DNA of 7,113 nucleotides from positions 1 to 7,113 of the forward strand of contig JAOADS010000113.1 in assembly GCA_026417195.1 (NCBI GenBank), written 5' to 3'. Positions within the stretch are counted from its first letter, which is position 1; each line of letters starts with the position of its first letter. The translations under genes and the position numbers were made by a program. The notes below the pieces were generated by a model. It was not told where the DNA came from and did no database searches. It worked only from the letters and a program-made list of their open reading frames with translations. Shown piece after piece: positions 1 through 5,205 of the stretch. Origin of the DNA: Ignavibacteria bacterium (lineage in GTDB: Bacteria; Bacteroidota; Ignavibacteria; Tepidaquicellales; OLB5).

Positions 1-265
1 GTATTACAGTGGGCGTATAGGTACCATAATATCCATATCCTATGTATGTTTTATATAACTTGTTTTCCGAAGCGAGTTGTTTCAGATGTATCAGCAATTC
101 CTGTTCAGTGTAAACTTTTCCTAAATTCAGTTCTTTTTCAAGAAGTATTTTATCCGGAACGGTTTCTCTGATAAGTTCATCAAGAGTTCCTGCTCCTGTT
201 ACTTTTAACATTTCAGATACCTGTCTGTCATCAGGACCAATGTGCCTGCGGGAAAATTTAATCAC
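1..265 (-). CDS. gcvP: Glycine dehydrogenase (decarboxylating), P protein of the glycine cleavage system; N-terminal 88 codons only
   Basis: This is the beginning of the pyridoxal-phosphate enzyme that decarboxylates glycine and passes the aminomethyl group to the lipoyl arm of GcvH in the cytoplasm. The start is a GTG at 265-263, and an in-frame TAA stands 13 bases upstream, so no ATG start is possible. The translation opens MIKFSRRHIGPDD, then reads VTGAGTLDELIRETVP and IGYGYYGTYTP. RHIGP near the start and the GYYGT motif are hallmarks of the long single-chain P protein (about 950 residues) rather than the split two-subunit form. The gene runs off the left edge, so the PLP lysine is not visible. 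It follows rnc by 41 bases on the same strand with no hairpin terminator between them, so it may be read through from the acpP cluster. No clear ribosome binding site is seen. The family call is firm; operon membership is inference. Confidence 0.93.
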   Translation of the reverse strand, partial: MIKFSRRHIGPDDRQVSEMLKVTGAGTLDELIRETVPDKILLEKELNLGKVYTEQELLIHLKQLASENKLYKTYIGYGYYGTYTPTVI

Positions 266-306
266 TTTTATTTTGGTTTAAATTAAAGGAATGTTATTGA
301 TGAATT

Positions 307-1128
307 TCAGTGAGCTTTCTTTTTCTTTTTTAATCCCATGTTTTCTATGATTTCCAGATTGTTAAGGGCATTGCTTGCAGCTTCCTGCTCAGCCTGTTTT
401 TTTGTTCTGCCTTTACCTATTCCAAGTGCTCTTCCTGCTATCTGAACCTCTACAGTAAAGAGTTTGTTATGTTCGGGTCCTTCCTGATTGATTACCTTAT
501 ATTCAGGAATGTAATCTGTATTTGCCTGAACATATTCCAGCAGTTTGCTTTTGTAATTCTCATCAAACTGATTTAGCCACTTTACATCCAGTTTCTTGAA
601 TATCTGATTATTAAGAAATTCCTTTGCAGCCTCATAGCCCCTGTCTAAAAATATAGCTCCTACCAGTGCTTCATATGCGTCTGAGAGTATTGTATCGTAA
701 CCATCTTCAATTGACTTAAGAGCTGTCGGAGCTGCAAGAAGATAATTCTGCAATTTTATTTCTTTTGCCCTTTCAGCAAGGAAACGCTGATTAACAAGCA
801 CTGAACGGTATTTTGTAAGATCACCTTCTTCAGACTGGGGGAAGTTTTTATAAAGATATTCAGCAACTATTGCATCCAGTATAGCATCTCCCAGATATTC
901 AAGTCTTTCATTAGAGGTAAGCTGAACTCCGTTTGATGACTTAGATTTAAGGAAAGATCTGTGAGTTAAAGCGTTAACAAAGAAGTTTTTATGAATAATA
1001 TGATAATCTATATTTTCCTGAAATGATTTGAAATCAAATGAAGCAACTATGGAATTTAAATCACTTTCAGTTTTACGGATTTTTATGAAAGGGACAAATC
1101 TTTTTATAGTTTTTAGAACTCCAAACAT
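307..1128 (-). CDS. rnc: Ribonuclease III
   Basis: This is an endonuclease for double-stranded RNA that matures rRNA precursors and cuts structured mRNAs in the cytoplasm, acting as a homodimer with Mg2+. The 273-residue product has the RNase III signature NERLEYLGDAILD at residues 73-85. By alignment from memory with E. coli, the metal-binding acids are E74, E77, D81, E101, D150 and E153, so the active site looks intact. A double-stranded RNA-binding domain spans about 193-258, ending in GKGRTKKQAEQEAASNAL. The protein is longer than the 226-residue E. coli enzyme because of about 35 extra residues at the N-terminus, common in this group, and it ends in a lysine-rich tail. The ATG lies 3 bases after the fabF stop, which points to cotranscription and possibly coupled translation. 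Confidence 0.97.
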   Translation of the reverse strand: MFGVLKTIKRFVPFIKIRKTESDLNSIVASFDFKSFQENIDYHIIHKNFFVNALTHRSFLKSKSSNGVQLTSNERLEYLGDAILDAIVAEYLYKNFPQSEEGDLTKYRSVLVNQRFLAERAKEIKLQNYLLAAPTALKSIEDGYDTILSDAYEALVGAIFLDRGYEAAKEFLNNQIFKKLDVKWLNQFDENYKSKLLEYVQANTDYIPEYKVINQEGPEHNKLFTVEVQIAGRALGIGKGRTKKQAEQEAASNALNNLEIIENMGLKKKKKAH

Positions 1129-1131
1129 TTC

Positions 1132-2382
1132 CTATTCAATAAATTTTCTGAATATCAGGGCTGTATTGTGTCCTCCGAAACCAGAGTTATCACACATTAC
1201 TGAATTAATCTCTTTATAAAGAGCTTTGTTGGGAACGTAATTCAGATCAAGACCTTCATCCGGTGTTTCATAATTGATAGTAGGCGGTACTACTGAATTA
1301 ACTATAGTTAGAACAGATGCGATTGATTCTATTGCTCCTGCTGCTCCCAGTAAATGCCCGATCATGGATTTGATGGAATGTACAGGTATTTTATAGGCAT
1401 GTTCTCCGAAAACATTTTTAATGGCAGCTGTTTCATTTTTATCATTATAATAGGTTGACGTTCCGTGTGCATTTACACAGTCTATTTCTTCAGGTTTCAT
1501 ATTGGCATCTTTTAGGGCAATTCTCATAGCTTCTGCAACACCCTGTCCTTCGGGTGCCGGCTCAGTTATATGATGAGCATCAGCTGTTAATCCTATCCCT
1601 GCTACTTCAGCATAGATTTTTGCACCTCTTGCTTTTGCAGATTCAAGTTCTTCCAGTATCATGGTAGCAGCTCCCTCACCCATTACAAAGCCATCTCTGT
1701 CTTTGTCAAACGGTCTTGAAGCCTTTTCAGGTTCGTCGTTTCTTGTTGAAAGAGCCTTCATAGCATTGAAACCACCAACACCCATAGGGCATATAACAGC
1801 TTCTGAACCACCGGTTACCATAATATCTGCATCTCCTCTCTGAATAAGCATAACAGAATCTGCAATTGAGTGAGCCGAAGTTGTGCATGCAGATATGGTT
1901 GCATAGTTTGGACCTTTAAGCCCGTAACGCATTGATATTCTACCGGCAGCAATATCAGCTATAAGCATTGGTATAAAGAAAGGACTGATACGATCAGGGT
2001 TACCTCCTTTATCATAAAGCTTTCTCATTTCCCTGTCATATGTCCACATTCCTCCGATTCCAGAGCCGTAAACAACTCCTATACGGTAAGGATCATATTT
2101 AGAGAAGTCTAACCCTGAATCTTTAACTGCCATATCACTTGCGGCTATAGCATATTGAGTGAAAGGATCAACGCGGGCAGCAAGTTTTTTGTCCATGTAG
2201 TCAAGAGGGTTGAAGTTTTTTACCTCACAGGCGAATTTAGTATCAAAATGCTCTGTGTCAAAATAAGTAATAGGGGCAGCACCGCTTCTACCTGAAATCA
2301 GATTATTCCAGAATTCATCAACGGTGTTACCTATTGGAGAAATTACACCAAGTCCCGTTACTACAACCCTTTTTCTTGACAT
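1132..2382 (-). CDS. fabF: 3-oxoacyl-[acyl-carrier-protein] synthase II (KAS II)
   Basis: This condensing enzyme elongates acyl-ACP with malonyl-ACP in type II fatty acid synthesis in the cytoplasm. The 416-residue length is normal for FabF. The opening VVVTGLGVISPIGN is typical of the thiolase-fold condensing enzymes. The Cys-His-His triad is complete: C166 in SACTTSA, H306 in NAHGTST and H343 in SMIGHLLGA, with the conserved lysine K338 just before the last. The glycine-rich gate near the C-terminus reads GFGGHN (401-406). FabF fits better than FabB because of the overall length and the placement directly after acpP. The gene starts 13 bases after the acpP stop. The purine-rich stretch AAAATCTCTTTTC in the gap gives no obvious Shine-Dalgarno site, so expression probably depends on the acpP transcript. 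Confidence 0.97.
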   Translation of the reverse strand: MSRKRVVVTGLGVISPIGNTVDEFWNNLISGRSGAAPITYFDTEHFDTKFACEVKNFNPLDYMDKKLAARVDPFTQYAIAASDMAVKDSGLDFSKYDPYRIGVVYGSGIGGMWTYDREMRKLYDKGGNPDRISPFFIPMLIADIAAGRISMRYGLKGPNYATISACTTSAHSIADSVMLIQRGDADIMVTGGSEAVICPMGVGGFNAMKALSTRNDEPEKASRPFDKDRDGFVMGEGAATMILEELESAKARGAKIYAEVAGIGLTADAHHITEPAPEGQGVAEAMRIALKDANMKPEEIDCVNAHGTSTYYNDKNETAAIKNVFGEHAYKIPVHSIKSMIGHLLGAAGAIESIASVLTIVNSVVPPTINYETPDEGLDLNYVPNKALYKEINSVMCDNSGFGGHNTALIFRKFIE

Positions 2383-2395
2383 AAGAAAAGAGATT

Positions 2396-2644
2396 TTAAT
2401 TAGCTGCAGGTAACTTGGATTTTACATATTCAATAGCGATACCAACAGTTTGTATTTTTTCCTGGTCTTCCTCAGGAATTGTGATGCCGAACCTGTTTTC
2501 TAGTTCCATTATAAGTTCTACTGTATCCAGAGAATCGGCACCGAGGTCATTTATAAAGGAAGCTTCAGGTGTTATCTTGGATTCTTCAACTCCAAGTTTT
2601 TCCATAATTGCTTCTTTAATTTGGGTTTCTACATCTACAGACAT
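2396..2644 (-). CDS. acpP: Acyl carrier protein
   Basis: This small acidic carrier holds growing acyl chains as thioesters on a 4'-phosphopantetheine arm and delivers them to FabF and the other fatty acid synthesis enzymes. The 82-residue product is of usual length. It has the canonical attachment motif GADSLDTVELIMELE, with the modified serine at S38. The helix II and III sequence FGITIPEEDQEKIQTVGIAIEYV also fits. It is the first gene of the acpP-fabF-rnc cluster and the only gene in the window with a strong Shine-Dalgarno site, as expected for one of the most abundant proteins in a bacterial cell. Its promoter is described separately. Confidence 0.98.
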   Translation of the reverse strand: MSVDVETQIKEAIMEKLGVEESKITPEASFINDLGADSLDTVELIMELENRFGITIPEEDQEKIQTVGIAIEYVKSKLPAAN

Positions 2645-2650
2645 TTTTTG

Positions 2651-2657
2651 TCCTCCT
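2651..2657 (-). promoter_or_regulatory. Strong Shine-Dalgarno site of acpP
   Basis: The minus strand reads AGGAGGA, then 6 bases (CAAAAA), then the acpP ATG at 2644. This is a near-perfect match to the anti-Shine-Dalgarno end of 16S rRNA at good spacing. It stands out because the other starts in the window lack such a site, and it fixes the acpP start. Confidence 0.85.
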
Positions 2658-2681
2658 GTTTTGAAATTTTTGAATTAAATG

Positions 2682-2712
2682 CAAAAATACTAATAAAATA
2701 ACAAATTTTAAA
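2682..2712 (-). promoter_or_regulatory. Promoter of acpP-fabF-rnc, Bacteroidota type
   Basis: On the minus strand there is TTTA (2712-2709), 19 bases, then TATTTTTG (2689-2682). The second element matches the TAnnTTTG -7 consensus of the Bacteroidota primary sigma factor exactly. The first is one base off the TTTG -33 element. Transcription would begin near 2678, giving a leader of about 34 bases that includes the Shine-Dalgarno site. The same arrangement with identical boxes stands before the tRNA-Gln gene. This is a sequence match, not a mapped start. Confidence 0.5.
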
Positions 2713-2773
2713 GTACCTCTGTATCTGTTGTTTTTAAATATTTCAGTGTCATATAATCTACGGGACGAAATCC

Positions 2774-2805
2774 TTTGGAATGTGTTTAAATTTTAAATAT
2801 AATTG
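2774..2805 (+). promoter_or_regulatory. Candidate promoter of the NlpC/P60 gene, Bacteroidota type
   Basis: TTTG (2774-2777), 20 bases, then TATAATTG (2798-2805), one mismatch from TAnnTTTG. The -7 element ends four bases before the ATG at 2810. Transcription would therefore begin at or within a base or two of the start codon. It also argues against an in-frame ATG at 2780, which would lie upstream of the transcript. The region is AT-rich, so a chance match is possible. Confidence 0.4.
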
Positions 2806-2809
2806 CAAA

Positions 2810-3661
2810 ATGAAAAATTTAATTTCTTTATTTCTTATGCTTTTGTCGTTTAGGATTTTATCTCAGGAGTTTATGTATGCAGTTGCTTCAGAACCCACAC
2901 CAGTTCTTAATACTCCCAATTTCAGAGATATTTTTGGAGGAGATGACGGGAAATCGGTGAAAACAGATAAGGAGGGACTAATTAGGGAACTTGAATTTAT
3001 AGCTTTTCCCGGTACAGTTTTCGAGCTTTTAGGCGAGTATGATTACGGAAGTTATAAGATTTTCAAGGTTATAACAGATGAGTATCCTTACGACGTGGAT
3101 TTATATATTGACAGCAGGTTTGTAGAATTGAAAAAAGAAAAACCTCCTTCAAGAGAAATCAGATTACCTTCGCTTAAAAATATATATGAGTTTCTGGACA
3201 TTGTGACCGGAAACCCTTATTGCTGGGGTGGAAACTATAACAAAGGTATCTCAAAGCTGATTGAGCTTTATGCATTATCCGATAACTTAAGCCAATATCA
3301 GAAACAACTCTGGAGGCTTGAAGGTTGTGACTGTTCGGGACTGATGTATGAAGCTACTAACGGATATACTCCGAGAAATACAAGTAAAATGGTTTATTTC
3401 GGAGAAGGTGTCGATATAGAGGGATTAACCGCTGCGGAAATTAAAGACCGATTAAAACCTCTTGATATGATAGTATGGTCAGGCCATGTTATTTACGTTT
3501 ATGATCAAAATACTGCTATACAAAGCAGTCTTTCATTGGGAGGTGTTGTGAAAACTGATTTGCTTGAAACCCTGAAGGATGTAATGAAGACCTATAGACC
3601 AGTTAACGATTATTCATCTTCAAAAGGGAAAAGGTTTGTTGTGAGAAGGTGGTATAAATGA
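2810..3661 (+). CDS. Exported NlpC/P60 (peptidase family C40) cell-wall hydrolase
   Basis: The product is probably a periplasmic cysteine peptidase that cuts peptide stems of peptidoglycan. With the ATG at 2810 it has 283 residues and begins with a signal peptide (MKNLISLFLMLLSFRILSQ, cleavage near 18-19). An in-frame ATG at 2780 would put ten polar residues in front of this signal, so I prefer 2810. Residues about 20-110 look like an SH3-type wall-binding region, though this is weakly supported. The catalytic part starts near 120: CWGGN at 138-142, the nucleophile C175 in CDCSGLMYEATNG, H226 in WSGHVIYVYD and a probable third polar residue, Q238. About 25 more residues than usual separate the WGG and DCSG motifs. 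The stop abuts that of the convergent sua5 gene. The family call is firm; the exact bond cleaved is unknown. Confidence 0.85.
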   Translation: MKNLISLFLMLLSFRILSQEFMYAVASEPTPVLNTPNFRDIFGGDDGKSVKTDKEGLIRELEFIAFPGTVFELLGEYDYGSYKIFKVITDEYPYDVDLYIDSRFVELKKEKPPSREIRLPSLKNIYEFLDIVTGNPYCWGGNYNKGISKLIELYALSDNLSQYQKQLWRLEGCDCSGLMYEATNGYTPRNTSKMVYFGEGVDIEGLTAAEIKDRLKPLDMIVWSGHVIYVYDQNTAIQSSLSLGGVVKTDLLETLKDVMKTYRPVNDYSSSKGKRFVVRRWYK

Positions 3662-4606
3662 TTATTGCCTTGCAGCAGCCTTATCAAGCCTGTTCATTAT
3701 TGCAAGCCCTATGCCAGTCCTCTGAACTTTCTGAACGTAAATTTTTTTAAATCCTTCTCTGTCACATTCACGGAAAAATGAAAAGAGACTTGAAGCATAA
3801 TCCTCAGGTGATTTACAGATTTTAATTTTTCTGAATGACGCATCAGGTTTATTAAGTCCAATATATGCTGAATTTTCATTATCAGCTGCTAATTTTCTGT
3901 TTTCAGTGTTCCAGAAAATTACTTTTGCTTCAGGTGAATAGTGGCGGTATTTCATTCCGGGGCTTTTGATCTTACTGCTTTTATTAACCAGGGTTATTTC
4001 AGGAATAATTCTCTGCAGTTCTTCCAGAGTGATTTTCCCCGGTCTTAATAAGACCGGAGGTTCAACTGAACAATCTACAACTGTTGATTCAATTCCATAT
4101 TTAACCTCCGGACCTTTCAATATGCATGGAATCCTACCTTTGAAATCGTTTTGTACATGTTCCCAGGTTACAGATGAGGGTTTACCAGATATGTTAGCCG
4201 AGGGTGCAGCTATCGGAACGCCGCATTTTTTTATGAATTCCCTTGTAAATTTCATAGACGGCATACGTATAGCTACTGTGTTTAGTCCAGCTGTAACCAG
4301 ATGAGGTACCAAATCATTTTTTTCCAGTATAACAGTAACAGGTCCCGGAAAGAATTTCTTTATTATTCTGTAAGCACTTTCTGTAATTTCACGAACAAGT
4401 AGCCTGATTTGGGATTTCGTATGAATGTGAACGATAAGTGGATTGTCTGATGCTCTGCCCTTGACTTTGAAAATTTTCATTACCGCCTTTTCATTAAAAC
4501 AATCTGCACCGAGACCATAAACAGTTTCCGTAGGGAATGCAACTGTTTCTCCTTTTCTGATAAAGGAGGCTGCTTTTAAAACTGACGTAGTTACTATAGT
4601 TTTCAC
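3662..4606 (-). CDS. sua5: L-threonylcarbamoyladenylate synthase, Sua5 type
   Basis: This enzyme makes threonylcarbamoyl-AMP from threonine, bicarbonate and ATP. TsaD and its partners then use it to place t6A at position 37 of tRNAs that read ANN codons. Two domains are visible. The YrdC domain (about 1-205) has AFPTETVYGLGA, the KGR motif (K49, R51), PGPVTVIL, SAN at 136-138 and GIESTVVD. The linker SPGMKYRHYSP (215-225) is diagnostic of Sua5. The C-terminal Sua5 domain ends in GLAIMNRLDKAAARQ. The frame is open to a TTG at 4612, but I choose the GTG at 4606 (MKTIVTTS, 314 residues) because a perfect -7 promoter element overlaps the TTG. The adjacent tRNA-Gln is not a t6A substrate, so that proximity is probably not functional. 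Confidence 0.93.
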   Translation of the reverse strand: MKTIVTTSVLKAASFIRKGETVAFPTETVYGLGADCFNEKAVMKIFKVKGRASDNPLIVHIHTKSQIRLLVREITESAYRIIKKFFPGPVTVILEKNDLVPHLVTAGLNTVAIRMPSMKFTREFIKKCGVPIAAPSANISGKPSSVTWEHVQNDFKGRIPCILKGPEVKYGIESTVVDCSVEPPVLLRPGKITLEELQRIIPEITLVNKSSKIKSPGMKYRHYSPEAKVIFWNTENRKLAADNENSAYIGLNKPDASFRKIKICKSPEDYASSLFSFFRECDREGFKKIYVQKVQRTGIGLAIMNRLDKAAARQ

Positions 4607-4609
4607 ACA

Positions 4610-4617
4610 CAAAGATA
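4610..4617 (-). promoter_or_regulatory. Candidate -7 element of the sua5 promoter, overlapping the possible TTG start
   Basis: The minus strand reads TATCTTTG, a perfect TAnnTTTG, then TGT, then the GTG at 4606. If the element is centred about seven bases before the transcription start, the mRNA begins at or next to this GTG. Upstream there is only a poor -33 match (TTCA, 19 bases before). The same octamer TATCTTTG stands before the zinc-ribbon gene. Confidence 0.4.
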
Positions 4618-4653
4618 ACTTTTGTCTTAATATATTTGAATACCTAATTAACC

Positions 4654-4684
4654 TTTACACTTAAGCTTTAAATTATTATTTTTG
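4654..4684 (+). promoter_or_regulatory. Promoter of tRNA-Gln (and probably the DUF1761 gene), Bacteroidota type
   Basis: TTTA (4654-4657), 19 bases, then TATTTTTG (4677-4684), an exact TAnnTTTG. Transcription would start near 4688, leaving a short leader of about 8 bases for RNase P to remove before the mature tRNA end at 4696. Both boxes and the spacing are identical to the acpP promoter. Confidence 0.55.
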
Positions 4685-4695
4685 AAAGTATTCAT

Positions 4696-4768
4696 TGCCC
4701 GATGGTGTAATTGGCAACACGTCTGACTCTGGATCAGAAGAGTCCAGGTTCGACCCCTGGTCGGGCAA
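4696..4768 (+). tRNA. tRNA-Gln, anticodon CTG
   Basis: A complete cloverleaf can be folded by hand. The acceptor stem is TGCCCGA (4696-4702) with TCGGGCA (4761-4767), 7 pairs. The D stem is GTGT/ACAC (4705-4708, 4717-4720). The anticodon stem is TCTGA/TCAGA (4722-4726, 4734-4738) with loop CTCTGGA, giving anticodon CTG at 4729-4731, which reads CAG. The variable loop is 4739-4743. The T stem is CCAGG/CCTGG with loop TTCGACC. The weak T-A first pair is a known feature of glutamine tRNAs. The discriminator is A4768 and the following bases are CAAAT, so CCA is not encoded and must be added after transcription. The DUF1761 gene follows on the same strand with no visible terminator. Confidence 0.96.
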
Positions 4769-4836
4769 CAAATCTTATCTGAATACCTGATCCATCAATA
4801 AATCTAATACCTGTTATAGTTGCAGGTGTAATAAAC

Positions 4837-5205
4837 ATGGCTTTAGGTGCATTGTGGTATTCTCCATACGTTATGGGGAAATTGTGGCTTCGTTCAATGA
4901 AAAGAACTCAGGAGGAATTTAAACAGGAATCTAACGGGGCTAAGATGGGTATGATCTATGTTTTAAATACAATTGCATCTCTTGTATTTGCCTATGTCCT
5001 GGCTCACATTGTAAAGTTTGCGGGTATTACATCATTTACAGCAGGAGCAACTGCAGGTTTCTGGGTCTGGCTTGGGTTTGTTGTAACAACGGTTCTTCCC
5101 GGATACCTTTATGAATCACGTCCCAAAATGCTTTATCTTATTTTCATAATTTATCAGCTTATATCTATAGTCCTTATGGGCGGGCTGATTGCTGTGTGGT
5201 CATAA
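4837..5205 (+). CDS. Small four-helix membrane protein, DUF1761 type
   Basis: The function of the family is unknown; it is an inner-membrane protein of about 135 residues. From the first canonical start, ATG 4837, the product has 122 residues: MALGALWYSPYVMGKLW, a short charged stretch, then three hydrophobic segments at about 37-59, 68-90 and 98-121. The LGALWYSP...GK.W motif is what I recognise as DUF1761. The same frame stays open upstream to 4783 and encodes INLIPVIVAGVIN just before the ATG. This completes the first membrane helix, so the true protein probably starts near 4798, where the codon is ATA. A weak AGGTG (4824-4828) could serve the ATG at 4837. The gene lies in line with tRNA-Gln and may share its transcript. 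Its last two codons overlap the end of the convergent zinc-ribbon gene by 6 bases. Confidence 0.75.
   Translation: MALGALWYSPYVMGKLWLRSMKRTQEEFKQESNGAKMGMIYVLNTIASLVFAYVLAHIVKFAGITSFTAGATAGFWVWLGFVVTTVLPGYLYESRPKMLYLIFIIYQLISIVLMGGLIAVWS

Noticed and set aside
325..331. Slippery heptamer A-AAA-AAG in the zero frame near the end of rnc, which could give a -1 frameshift product about a dozen residues longer
   Set aside because: I see no downstream stem or upstream Shine-Dalgarno-like stimulator, and a lysine-rich tail in AT-rich DNA gives such runs by chance.
1028..1219. Plus-strand open frame across the rnc start and fabF end
   Set aside because: It is antisense to two well-supported genes and its product has no recognisable features.
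1661..1843. Plus-strand open frame inside fabF
   Set aside because: It is antisense to conserved fabF coding sequence and is explained by codon bias of that gene.
2415..2678. Plus-strand 87-codon frame opposite acpP
   Set aside because: It mirrors acpP exactly and the opposite strand has the conserved carrier protein motif, promoter and ribosome binding site.
3966..4304. Plus-strand 112-codon frame opposite sua5
   Set aside because: It is antisense to the conserved YrdC domain and shows no family features.
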